Of a stretch of 64,000 nt of DNA, positions 46,434 to 54,952 are shown one piece after another. The stretch lies in assembly GCF_028863665.1 (NCBI RefSeq), contig NZ_JARBFX010000007.1, forward strand, positions 186,001-250,000, read 5' to 3'. The stretch comes from Aquabacter sediminis (GTDB taxonomy: Bacteria > Pseudomonadota > Alphaproteobacteria > Rhizobiales > Xanthobacteraceae). Position 1 is the stretch's first letter. Each line of letters begins with the position of its first letter. The translations under genes were made by a program, and so were the position numbers. The notes beneath the pieces were generated by a model. The model did not search any database. It saw only the letters and a program-made list of their open reading frames with translations, and was not told the DNA's origin.

Positions 46434-46558
46434 TGCGTTCGCTTTCGCATTGGTGATCCCGACTTGCTGGCCCCGGCTTCCGAGGTCAGGTAAAAGCCTG
46501 CCTCAATCGGATTGACGCTTCCGCGGCTTGGCCGCGGCGCGGTTCCAACGAGGCCCCC

Positions 46559-47854
46559 ATGACCCAGTCCCCCGTCGTCCCCGACGAACTCCTGGAAGCC
46601 GGCCCAGCCCGGCGCAAGGCCACGGTTGGCGTGCCCGTGGGCCGCGTCATGGTGGGGGGCGGGGCGCCGGTGGTGGTCCAGTCCATGACCAATACGGACA
46701 CCGCCGATATCGCCGGCACGGTGCGCCAGGTGGCGGCGCTGGCGCGGGCGGGGTCGGAGATCGTGCGCATCACGGTGGACCGCGACGAGGCCGCCGCCGC
46801 CGTGCCTCATATCAAGGACAAGCTCCTGGCCATGGGCATCGATGCCCCGCTGGTGGGCGACTTCCATTATATCGGCCACAAGCTCTTGGCTGATCATCCC
46901 GCCTGCGCCGAAGCGCTGGACAAGTACCGCATCAATCCAGGCAATGTGGGCTTCGGCGACAAGAAGGACCGGCAGTTCGCCGCCATCGTCGAGACCGCCA
47001 TCCGCCACGACAAGCCGGTGCGCATCGGCGCCAATTGGGGCTCGCTGGATGGTGAGCTCCTGACCCGGCTCATGGACGAGAATGCCGCGCTCCCCCGACC
47101 CGCCGAGGCGCGGGCGGTGACGCGCGAGGCGCTCGTGCGCTCGGCGCTTCTGTCGGCGGCTCTGGCCGAGGAGATCGGCCTTCCCCGCAACCGCATCATC
47201 CTCTCCGCCAAGGTTTCGGCGGTGCAGGACCTCATCGCCGTCTATTCCGAACTCTCCCGCCGCTCGGACTATGCCCTGCATCTCGGGCTCACAGAGGCCG
47301 GCATGGGCTCGAAGGGCATCGTCGCCTCAACGGCGGCCATGGGCGTGGTGCTCCAGGCCGGCATCGGCGACACCATCCGGGTGTCCTTGACCCCCGAGCC
47401 GAACGGCGACCGCACCCGCGAGGTGCAGGTGGCGCAGGAAATCCTCCAGACCATGGGCCTGCGCACCTTCGTGCCGCTCGTCGCCGCCTGCCCCGGCTGC
47501 GGGCGCACCACAAGCACCGTTTTCCAGGAACTGGCGCAGAGCGTGCAGGACATGATCCGCGAGCGCATGCCGGAATGGAAGAAGTCCTATCCCGGCGTCG
47601 AGGCGCTGAACGTGGCGGTGATGGGCTGCATCGTGAACGGACCGGGCGAGAGCAAGCACGCCGACATCGGCATCTCCCTGCCCGGCACCGGCGAAACCCC
47701 CTCGGCCCCCGTCTTCATCGACGGCAAGAAAGCCGTGACCTTGCGCGGCGCCAACATCCAGGACGAGTTCCGGGCGCTGGTGGAGGACTATGTGGCCAAG
47801 CGCTTCGGGGTGGCAGCGAAGGCGGACGATGCGAAGGTGGATGCGGCGGAGTGA
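46559..47854 (+). CDS. ispG: 4-hydroxy-3-methylbut-2-enyl diphosphate synthase (flavodoxin)
   Basis: The 431-residue iron-sulfur enzyme carries out the next-to-last step of the MEP isoprenoid pathway. The [4Fe-4S] cysteines are in [17 protein letters not shown] and [20 protein letters not shown]. The N-terminal barrel holds [15 protein letters not shown]. It is longer than the E. coli protein by about 60 residues, as in other alphaproteobacteria. GAGGCCCCC precedes the ATG. It is separately transcribed. Confidence 0.95.
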   Translation: MTQSPVVPDELLEAGPARRKATVGVPVGRVMVGGGAPVVVQSMTNTDTADIAGTVRQVAALARAGSEIVRITVDRDEAAAAVPHIKDKLLAMGIDAPLVGDFHYIGHKLLADHPACAEALDKYRINPGNVGFGDKKDRQFAAIVETAIRHDKPVRIGANWGSLDGELLTRLMDENAALPRPAEARAVTREALVRSALLSAALAEEIGLPRNRIILSAKVSAVQDLIAVYSELSRRSDYALHLGLTEAGMGSKGIVASTAAMGVVLQAGIGDTIRVSLTPEPNGDRTREVQVAQEILQTMGLRTFVPLVAACPGCGRTTSTVFQELAQSVQDMIRERMPEWKKSYPGVEALNVAVMGCIVNGPGESKHADIGISLPGTGETPSAPVFIDGKKAVTLRGANIQDEFRALVEDYVAKRFGVAAKADDAKVDAAE

Positions 47855-47905
47855 GGATGGGGCGCAGCTGAGGCGCCATCCTCTCGCCTTGTGGCACAAG
47901 CATAA

Positions 47906-47934
47906 GGGGCTCTCCTAACGTAAGGAGAGGCCCC
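47906..47934 (+). promoter_or_regulatory. Hairpin covering the ribosome site of the yceI gene
   Basis: GGGGCTCTCCT (47906-47916) can pair with AGGAGAGGCCCC (47923-47934), leaving one bulged base and a 6-base loop. The Shine-Dalgarno AAGGAG lies in the right arm and the ATG follows at 47935. Translation may thus depend on opening of the stem. Confidence 0.55.
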
Positions 47935-48537
47935 ATGAAGCATCTGCCGATCGCCGCCTTCGCCGCCGCTCTCTGCCTTGCCTCCCCGCTCTCGGCCCAG
48001 GAGACCACACAAAACCCTCACCAGGCCTCAGCCGGCACCTATGAGGCGGATCCCGGCCATACCCGGGTAACCTGGAAAATCAAGCACCTGGGTTTCTCCA
48101 CCTATAGCGGCATCGTTCCGGCCATCACCGGCACGCTTGTCCTTGACCCGAAGACCCCGAATGCGAGCCGCGTGGAGGTCACCATTCCGGTGAACAAGAT
48201 CGGCACGCTCGATCCCGCTTTGGATGCTCATCTGATGGCGGGGGATTTCTTCGATGTTGCAAATTTCCCGAGCGCCACCTTCAAGTCGACCCGCATTGAG
48301 GCGGATGGGGATGACGCGCGCATCACGGGCGAACTCACGTTGCGCGGCGTTACGCGGACCGTCACCCTCGAGGCAGAGTTCAATCAGGCGGGCGTCGCAC
48401 CGACTGACAAGACCTACACGGTCGGCTTTGACGCAAAGGCCAAGATCAAGCGGTCGGACTTCGGTATGACGGCCTTCTTGCCCATGGTTGGGGACGAAGT
48501 GGAGCTGGCGATCGAAGCTGAATTCAAGAAGAAGTAG
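47935..48537 (+). CDS. YceI-family periplasmic protein
   Basis: The 200-residue product has a signal peptide (MKHLPIAAFAAALCLASPLSAQ) and a YceI lipocalin-like barrel (YEADPGHTRVTWKIKHLGFSTYSG ... GELTLRGVTRTVTLEAEF ... RSDFGMTAF). Members bind isoprenoid-like lipids, and some are induced by stress or high pH. It follows ispG, an isoprenoid gene, by about 80 bp on the same strand. The hairpin over its ribosome site suggests post-transcriptional control. Confidence 0.92.
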   Translation: MKHLPIAAFAAALCLASPLSAQETTQNPHQASAGTYEADPGHTRVTWKIKHLGFSTYSGIVPAITGTLVLDPKTPNASRVEVTIPVNKIGTLDPALDAHLMAGDFFDVANFPSATFKSTRIEADGDDARITGELTLRGVTRTVTLEAEFNQAGVAPTDKTYTVGFDAKAKIKRSDFGMTAFLPMVGDEVELAIEAEFKKK

Positions 48538-48558
48538 CGCCCGAGCCTTCCCAACGCC

Positions 48559-48942
48559 TCAATAGGGAAAGAACGGTCCGCCCCACAGCCCATAGTCGAA
48601 TTCGTACGACTCATCCGGGATGGGCGCCATGGCGGCTTCGTTGCTCATGCGCTGCTGGTAGCGCACCTGCTGGTAGAGGCCGTAATTGTCCTCGGTGCCG
48701 TAATAGATGCAGTTGCAACCGGTCGGGTCGGCATAGAGATAGACGGTGCGCCCCTTCTGGGCCTGGGTCACGAAGGTGTTGGGCGGCAGCGCCTTCATGG
48801 AGGCGACGCGGGCGGGCGTGTCCGCCGGGCGCTGATGGAAGCCGGCGGCCACCAAGGCGTTTTCCTTCTGCTCGGCCGGGGTGGTGCAGCCAGCGGCGGC
48901 GAGGCCGAGCGTGGCCAGGAGCAGGGTGAAACGGAATTTCAT
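48559..48942 (-). CDS. Small lipoprotein, unknown function
   Basis: The product of about 127 residues has a lipobox (LGLAAAGC) after a short hydrophobic stretch. The mature part is rich in Tyr and Gln, with YLYADPTGCNCIYYGTEDNYGLYQQ and the ending YGLWGGPFFPY. A CxC pair is notable. It is not recognised beyond this. ATG 48942 is preferred over TTG 48948. It converges on yceI with 21 bp between the stops. Confidence 0.75.
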   Translation of the reverse strand: MKFRFTLLLATLGLAAAGCTTPAEQKENALVAAGFHQRPADTPARVASMKALPPNTFVTQAQKGRTVYLYADPTGCNCIYYGTEDNYGLYQQVRYQQRMSNEAAMAPIPDESYEFDYGLWGGPFFPY

Positions 48943-49117
48943 GAGCAAGCGCCTCGGTTCCAGCTTGCACCCTAACCGTATGACCGCGCCTGTCTAGCCG
49001 ATGGCCGGCAAGGCGTGGGCGGGGCGCAGAGGAACCGCCCCACGCCAACCGAGAGCGTCCGTCCCACGCCTGAAGAGGGGCGGCCCGCAAAGTGGGGTCC
49101 TGAAAGACGCCAGCCCC

Positions 49118-50365
49118 TCACCCCACCTTGCGGCGGTCCTCGATCGTCTTGGCATCGTCCGGCAGCGTGCCCCGCGCCAGAAATTCGAGGCGGCAGCGCA
49201 GCTTGGTGGAGGCGCGCAGATCGTCCAGCAGCGCCTCTTCCGCGAGGGCGGCGCCGTCAGCCAGTTCCACCTCCAGCAGCATGTCGTCGCTGGTGCCGTT
49301 ATGGTCCACCACCAGGCGCGCCTTGGTGATGGCGGGGTGCTTCTTCACGGCAGAGGTCACCTGGATGGGATGCACGAACATCCCGCGGATCTTGGTCACC
49401 TGGTCCGCGCGCCCCAGCCAGCCGCGCAGCCGCCCATTGGTGCGCCCGCAGGCACTCATGCCCGGCATGAGGGCGGAGAGGTCGCCGGTGGCGAAGCGGA
49501 TGAGGGGATAATCGGGCTCCAGCAAGGTCACGACCACCTCGCCCACCTCGCCCTCGGTTTCCACCGGATCACCTGTGCCCGGGCGCACGATCTCCACGAT
49601 CACATGCTCTTCCAGGATCATGCCGTCCTCCGCCTCGCTCTCATAGGCGACGAGACCGAGATCGGCGGAGCCATAGGCCTGGCGGGCGGTGATGCCAGCG
49701 TCCCGAAGGGCGGCGCGCATGGCCGGCAGGAAGGCCTCGCCCGTCACCAGCGCCTTGGTGAGGGAGGAGATGTCGGTGCCCTCCTGGCGGGCCTTGTCCA
49801 CCAGGATCTTCAGGAAGGAGGGGGTGCCGGCATAGCCGTGGGGGCGGATGTCGGCGATGGCGCGCAATTGCAGGTCGGTCTGGCCGACACCGGCGGGCAC
49901 CACGGCGCAACCCAGCGCATGGGCGCCACTCTCCATCATCGAGCCGGCGGGGGTCAGGTGATAGGAGAAGGTGTTGTGCAGGATCTCGCCCTGCCGAAAG
50001 CCGCAGGCGTACAAGGCGCGGGCAAAGCGCCAGTAATTGGGACGTCGGCCTTCGGGATCATAGATGGGGCCGGGCGACATGAAGATGCGGGCAAGGTTGC
50101 CCGGCGGCGTGCCGTTCAGCCCGCCGAATGGCAGGCTTTTCGGCTGGAGATAGGGCAGGTCCGACTTGCGTGTGACGGGCAGGCGTGCGAGCGCAGCCCG
50201 GCTGTTGATGGCGTCGGCGTCCACGTCCTTCAAGAGGGCCGCGAAATAGGGTGAGCGGGCCTTGGCGGTGGCCACCTGGGCCGCGAGCGCGGTCATGAGC
50301 GCCGCTTCGCGCTCCTGCGGGTCGCGTGTCTCAAGGGCGTCAAAGAAGCGGTCGGTGTTGGTCAT
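49118..50365 (-). CDS. PaaK-like adenylate-forming enzyme (phenylacetate-CoA-ligase family)
   Basis: The 415-residue product has the PaaK-type layout: KARSPYFAALLKDVDADAI, then VTRKSDLPYLQP, a central GSADLGLVAYESE (the place of YGLTE), and LIRFATGDLSALMPG with the ATP-site Asp. The expected Ser/Thr/Gly-rich ATP loop near residue 95 reads RIFMSPGPIYDPEG, a non-canonical form. The C-terminal lobe is present (RLRGWLGRADQVTKIRGMFV). It is the last gene of the second liv operon. ATG 50365 has GAGGG upstream. Which acid it activates, if any, is unknown. Confidence 0.82.
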   Translation of the reverse strand: MTNTDRFFDALETRDPQEREAALMTALAAQVATAKARSPYFAALLKDVDADAINSRAALARLPVTRKSDLPYLQPKSLPFGGLNGTPPGNLARIFMSPGPIYDPEGRRPNYWRFARALYACGFRQGEILHNTFSYHLTPAGSMMESGAHALGCAVVPAGVGQTDLQLRAIADIRPHGYAGTPSFLKILVDKARQEGTDISSLTKALVTGEAFLPAMRAALRDAGITARQAYGSADLGLVAYESEAEDGMILEEHVIVEIVRPGTGDPVETEGEVGEVVVTLLEPDYPLIRFATGDLSALMPGMSACGRTNGRLRGWLGRADQVTKIRGMFVHPIQVTSAVKKHPAITKARLVVDHNGTSDDMLLEVELADGAALAEEALLDDLRASTKLRCRLEFLARGTLPDDAKTIEDRRKVG

Positions 50366-50520
50366 GTCGCCCTCGCTCATCAACTGAGCCATCTTGTATC
50401 GTGCGGGCCGTGGGCGCCGGGTCGAGCCCGAGCCTTCGCCGGCGTGCGCCAGGACTGTGCGGGGAGGGGTCCCCGATGAAATGTGCGGTCCGGCCTTTCC
50501 CGCCAGCGCGGGCGGAGCCG

Positions 50521-51363
50521 TCAGAGCCAGCGCTTGCGGCGCTTGAAGGATTTCAGGTTCTTGAACGACTTGCGCTCCTCGCCGCCGCCCTGGCCCAGAT
50601 AGAATTCCTTCACGTCCTCATTGGTGGAGAGCTGCTCGGCCGTGCCGTCCAGCACGATCTTGCCCTGCTCCATGATGTAGCCGTAGTCCGCCACCGAGAG
50701 CGCCACGCGGGCATTCTGTTCCACCAGGAGAATGGTGACGCCCAGATCCCGGTTGAGCTGCTTGATGATGGCGAACACCTCCTTCACCAGGAGGGGGGAG
50801 AGGCCCATGGACGGCTCGTCCATGAGGATCAGCTTGGGGCGGGCCATCATGGCGCGGCCGATGGCCAGCATCTGCTGTTCGCCGCCGGAGAGATAGCCGG
50901 CAAGGCCGGTGCGCTCCCGAAGGCGCGGGAAATACTGGTAGACGCGCTCGATGTCGCTCTTCACCTCATTGTCGCGGCGGGTGAAGGCGCCAAGGCGCAG
51001 GTTTTCCAGGATGGTCATGTCGGCGACGATGCGGCGCCCCTCCATCACCTGGAAGATGCCGCGCCGGACGATCTGGTCCGGCTCAATGCCGTTGATTCGC
51101 TCGCCCAGGAAGGAGACGTCGCCCCGCGTGATCTCGCCATCCTCGGACTTCAGCAGCCCCGAAATGGCTTTGAGCGTGGTGGACTTGCCGGCGCCGTTGG
51201 AGCCCAGCAGCGCGACGATCTTGCCCTGCGGGACCTTCAGCGAGAGGCCGCGCAGCACCAGGATGACGTCGTTATAGACCACCTCGATATTGTTGACGTT
51301 CAGCATCGGCGGTGCCGTCTCGGCGGCCGGCTGCGGATCCATCTTCAGTGCGGCCTCTGCCAT
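50521..51363 (-). CDS. livF: ABC transporter ATP-binding protein LivF (second liv operon)
   Basis: The product of about 280 residues has Walker A GSNGAGKSTTLKAI, signature LSGGEQQMLAIGRAMM and Walker B LILMDEPSMGLSP. Compared with the first LivF it has a longer N-terminus (about 20 residues of Ala/Pro) and a longer basic C-terminus (SFKNLKSFKRRKRWL). The ATG at 51363 has GAAGG upstream. It lies between the binding-protein gene and the PaaK-like gene. Confidence 0.92.
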   Translation of the reverse strand: MAEAALKMDPQPAAETAPPMLNVNNIEVVYNDVILVLRGLSLKVPQGKIVALLGSNGAGKSTTLKAISGLLKSEDGEITRGDVSFLGERINGIEPDQIVRRGIFQVMEGRRIVADMTILENLRLGAFTRRDNEVKSDIERVYQYFPRLRERTGLAGYLSGGEQQMLAIGRAMMARPKLILMDEPSMGLSPLLVKEVFAIIKQLNRDLGVTILLVEQNARVALSVADYGYIMEQGKIVLDGTAEQLSTNEDVKEFYLGQGGGEERKSFKNLKSFKRRKRWL

Positions 51364-51450
51364 GGCGGGACCTTCGGGCTTGCGCCGTTCCCTCCGGTTG
51401 CGTCCCGGCGTCGACGGCGGTGCTTCATGCAAAAGGGAAGGGGTCCGAAG

Positions 51451-51520
51451 GGGGCCGGCGCGCGTCCGGCCCCTCGGAGGCCGGCCGCTCCTGACCGCGA
51501 ACGGGATCAGGAGTGGCCGG
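51451..51520 (-). promoter_or_regulatory. Two hairpins after the second binding-protein gene
   Basis: GGGGCCGG (51451-51458) pairs with 51466-51473, and CCGGCCGCTCCTGA (51481-51494) pairs with 51507-51520 with one G-T pair. They lie between the binding-protein gene stop and livF, with no T-run, and probably stabilise or attenuate the mRNA. Confidence 0.6.
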
Positions 51521-51529
51521 ATGGGGCGA

Positions 51530-52810
51530 TCACCAGCCCTGCAGCTCAGTCTTGCGCGGCAGGTTGATGGTGGCGACCTTGTCGAGCTTGATGACGCCCT
51601 TGTCGACGAGCTCGGTCACGGTGCCTTCGGTCGGGCCGTTCACAACGGCGCGGTAGAGATCGACCGTGGTGGTGGGGCGATGATCGGTGGCGGTCCAGGT
51701 GGAGGGATTGCACACGCCGTCCGTGCCCTTCGGCACCCAATCCTTCTTCTGGTACATGCCGTCGCGGATCTTCACGCCGGTGACGCCGCCATTCTTGTCG
51801 GCCCACTCCATGGCTTCCTTCATGTACATGACGGTGCACACGGCGGCGAGGTAATGGACAGGGCGATATTCCTTGCCGTCCGGATCGGACATCTTGGAAA
51901 TGGCCTTGAAGGTGGCAAGGCCCGGGGCCGAACCGGTCCAGGTGACGGCGGTGCGCACCGGGAAGATCACGCCATTGGCGGCCGAGCCGGCGGCCTTGGC
52001 CGCGTTCTCATCCATGCCCCACACATTGCCGAAGAACTGCGCCTTCACGCCGGCCGCTTCGCACGCCTTGAGCACCGAGATGTTGGAGCCGGCGGTGTTG
52101 CCGAGATAGGCGTAATTGGCGCCGGACTGCTTCAGCGTCAGGCACTGGGCAGTATAGTCGCCGGGGGTGAGGGCGAAGGTGATGGGGTCCAGCACCTCGA
52201 AGCCCAGTTCCTTGGCATAGGCCTCGGCCGCCGCCTTCGGCGAGTTGGGGAAGGGGTGGTTGGCGCCCATATGCACCCATTTGGGCTTGCCCTGGCCGCC
52301 CTTGGCCTTCCAGTCGTCGGCGGCCCACTGCACCATGGCGCGGGCGGCATCGGAGTAAGAGGGGCCGTAGAAGAAGTTGAACGGCGCGGCGCGCTCGCTC
52401 TTCTCGTTCACCTTGCCCTTGGGATCGGTGAGGGTGGCAGCGTAGGAGCCCGAATAATAGGGGATCTCCTCCTTGGTCACCATGGCGACGAGCGCCTCGG
52501 TGTCGGCCGTGCCCCAGCCCTGGATCGCCACCACCTTGTCGGTGCCCACCCACTTCTTGAAGGCGGCCAGTGCGCGCGGCACCTGGTAGCCATATTCGTT
52601 GAAGTCGGAATTGATCTGCTTGCCGTTCACCCCGCCATTCTTGTTGATCCAGGCGATGGTGTCCTGGACGCCCTGGCCATAGGGCTTGCCCACGTCCGAG
52701 GTGCCGCCGGAATAGTCTGCGAGGTGGCCGATATTGATGGACTGGGCCAGCGCCGGGCTTGCCGCGGCAAGGGCGAGGGCGGAAACGAGAGGCAGTGCAA
52801 ACTTTTTCAT
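51530..52810 (-). CDS. Periplasmic solute-binding protein of the second liv-type transporter
   Basis: The 426-residue product has a signal peptide (MKKFALPLVSALALAAASPALAQ) and a type I binding fold (INIGHLADYSGGTSDVGKPYGQG). It differs strongly from the first operon's binding protein. The subfamily is one commonly found in liv clusters that carry acyl-CoA ligases, where the cargo is thought to be a carboxylic acid and not an amino acid. AAGGAGAAG gives a strong ribosome site before ATG 52810. The open frame upstream to 52945 has no likeness. Confidence 0.9.
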   Translation of the reverse strand: MKKFALPLVSALALAAASPALAQSINIGHLADYSGGTSDVGKPYGQGVQDTIAWINKNGGVNGKQINSDFNEYGYQVPRALAAFKKWVGTDKVVAIQGWGTADTEALVAMVTKEEIPYYSGSYAATLTDPKGKVNEKSERAAPFNFFYGPSYSDAARAMVQWAADDWKAKGGQGKPKWVHMGANHPFPNSPKAAAEAYAKELGFEVLDPITFALTPGDYTAQCLTLKQSGANYAYLGNTAGSNISVLKACEAAGVKAQFFGNVWGMDENAAKAAGSAANGVIFPVRTAVTWTGSAPGLATFKAISKMSDPDGKEYRPVHYLAAVCTVMYMKEAMEWADKNGGVTGVKIRDGMYQKKDWVPKGTDGVCNPSTWTATDHRPTTTVDLYRAVVNGPTEGTVTELVDKGVIKLDKVATINLPRKTELQGW

Positions 52811-52880
52811 CTGGCTTCTCCTTGGGGTCGTTCCTCTGCGGGACATCCGGGCGGTCTTGCGCCGTCCTTCTCCCGCGCCG

Positions 52881-53951
52881 TCAGTACGAGAAGGGATAGA
52901 GTTTCCAATAGGCCTTGATCTGGCGCCAGCGGTGGGCGAGCCCATCCGGCTCGAAGATCAGGAACAGGATGATGGTGGCGCCGATCAGCATCTCGCGCAT
53001 GTAGGTGATGCCGTCCTTCAGGTGCAGCGCCTTGTCGATGGCGCTGCCCTGGAGCGCGGAGGCGAGCGCGCCGGTCAGTTCCGGCAGCAGGACCATGAAG
53101 ATGGTTCCCAGCAGAGAGCCCATCACCGATCCCAGCCCGCCAATGATGATCATGGCCAGGAACTGGATCGAGAACAGGATGTCGAGCCCTTCCACCGACA
53201 TGAAGCCGATATAGTGGGCATAGAGCGCCCCGCCGATGCCGGCATAGAAGGATGAGATGCCGAAGGCCATGGTGCGGTACTTGGTGAGGTTCACGCCCAT
53301 CATCTCGGCGGAGAGATAATGATCGCGCACCGCGATCAGCGCCCGCCCGTCGCGGGTGCGCATCAGGTTGGTGGCGAAGAGATACATCACCACCACGAAC
53401 ACCAGCACCACGTAGAAATAGCGCGTGTCGCCCGACAGGTCGTAGCCGAACAGCTCGAACGGGGGTGCCATGGCGCCGTGCGTGCCGCCGGTGAACCATT
53501 CCGCCCGGACGAAGAAGTCCTGGAGGATGAACTGCGCGGCCAGCGTAGCGATGGCGAGATAAAGCCCCTTCACCCGCGCGGCCGGCAGGCCGAACAGGAG
53601 GCCCACGAAGGTGGTCCACACGCCCGCGAGCACGATGGCGACGGGCACCGGCACGCCCTTATTGGCCAGGAAGGCGGAGGCAAAGCCGCCGAAGCCAAAG
53701 AACACCGCATGGCCGATGGAGATCTGCCCCGAAAAGCCCACCAGGATGTTCAATCCCAGCGCCGCGATGCCCAGATAGCCGATCTGGATCATCAAAGAGA
53801 GCATGTAGCGGGACAGGAAGAAGGGCGCGAAGCAGAGCACCACAACTGCTGCAACGCAGAACAGCATGGTGAGCCGGGTGGCGAAGATGGTCTGGTCGGC
53901 CCGGTACGAGGTGCGGAAGTCGCCGCACGGGCGCATGGTGGAGATGGCCAT
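52881..53951 (-). CDS. livM: ABC transporter permease LivM (second liv operon)
   Basis: The 356-residue membrane protein has about ten hydrophobic segments and the LivM motif GLNILVGFSGQISIGHAVFFGFG near residue 65. GLGSVMGSLLGTIFMVLLPEL lies in the last third. It starts four bases after livH. It forms the channel with LivH. Confidence 0.93.
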   Translation of the reverse strand: MAISTMRPCGDFRTSYRADQTIFATRLTMLFCVAAVVVLCFAPFFLSRYMLSLMIQIGYLGIAALGLNILVGFSGQISIGHAVFFGFGGFASAFLANKGVPVPVAIVLAGVWTTFVGLLFGLPAARVKGLYLAIATLAAQFILQDFFVRAEWFTGGTHGAMAPPFELFGYDLSGDTRYFYVVLVFVVVMYLFATNLMRTRDGRALIAVRDHYLSAEMMGVNLTKYRTMAFGISSFYAGIGGALYAHYIGFMSVEGLDILFSIQFLAMIIIGGLGSVMGSLLGTIFMVLLPELTGALASALQGSAIDKALHLKDGITYMREMLIGATIILFLIFEPDGLAHRWRQIKAYWKLYPFSY

Positions 53952-53955
53952 GGCG

Positions 53956-54849
53956 TCACACTCTCTCGATGTCGCGGGTGCCGAACAGACCGTACGGCTT
54001 GATCATCAGGATGATGATGAGGACGTAGAAGGGCACGATCTCATAGAGGTTGCCCCAGTTGAGGAACTGGCTGTCGAAGAAGTGCGCCACATTCTCCAGG
54101 ACGCCGATGATGAGCCCGCCCACCACCGCGCCGAGGATCGAGTCGAGGCCGCCCAGGATCACCGCCGGGAAGACCTTGATGCCGAAGAAGGAGAGCGAGG
54201 AGGACACGCCGTTCACGATGCCCACCACCACGCCGGCCACCGCGGAGACCGCCGCAGAGATGCCCCAGGACAAGGCGAACACCTGGCGGACGGAAATGCC
54301 GAGCGACTGGGCCACCTGCTGGTTGAAGGCAGTGGCCCGCATGGCCAGGCCCATGCGGGAATATTTGAAGAACCAGGCAAAGCCCGCCATGATCGCCAGC
54401 GAGACGCCGGTCGACATGAGATAGGCCGTCTGCACCTGCAGCCCCAATATGTTGACCTTCGCCACCGAGAAGATGGGCGGGAAGGGCTGGGCAAAGGTGC
54501 CGAACATCCACTTCATCAGGGCCTGGAAGAAGATGGACAGGCCGATGGTCACCATGATGACCGAGATGATGGGCTCGCCGATCAGGGGCCGCAGCACGAT
54601 GACCTGAAGGGCGAAGCCGAACAGCATCATGAAGGCGAGCGCGATAAGGAAGCCCCAGATGAAGGGGATCTGCCAGTAGGTGAGCAGCCACCAGCAGGTC
54701 CAAGCGCCGATCAGCAGGAATTCGCCCTGGGCGAAGTTCACCACCTGGCTGGCCTTGTAGATCAACACGAAGCACATGCCGACCACGCCATAGAGCGTGC
54801 CGATGATGAGCCCGTTGATGACGAGTTGGAGAAGGAGTTGCGAGGTCAT
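53956..54849 (-). CDS. livH: ABC transporter permease LivH (second liv operon)
   Basis: The 297-residue protein has the LivH pattern LVINGLIIGTLYGVVGMCFVLIYK at the N-terminus and QVVNFAQGEFLLIGAW after it, with GGLDSILGAVVGGLIIGVLE in the last third. The ATG at 54849 gives a family-like start. The open frame to 54993 runs into the ligase gene and is rejected. Confidence 0.93.
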   Translation of the reverse strand: MTSQLLLQLVINGLIIGTLYGVVGMCFVLIYKASQVVNFAQGEFLLIGAWTCWWLLTYWQIPFIWGFLIALAFMMLFGFALQVIVLRPLIGEPIISVIMVTIGLSIFFQALMKWMFGTFAQPFPPIFSVAKVNILGLQVQTAYLMSTGVSLAIMAGFAWFFKYSRMGLAMRATAFNQQVAQSLGISVRQVFALSWGISAAVSAVAGVVVGIVNGVSSSLSFFGIKVFPAVILGGLDSILGAVVGGLIIGVLENVAHFFDSQFLNWGNLYEIVPFYVLIIILMIKPYGLFGTRDIERV

Positions 54850-54952
54850 TGGGGCGCCCGCGAAAATCCTCTCCCGCTGGCCGGGGAGGGAGGGAAGGGA
54901 GAAGGACGGGAGACGAGCGGTGCGCAGGATCGGTGCGCTGGTTCGGGAAACG

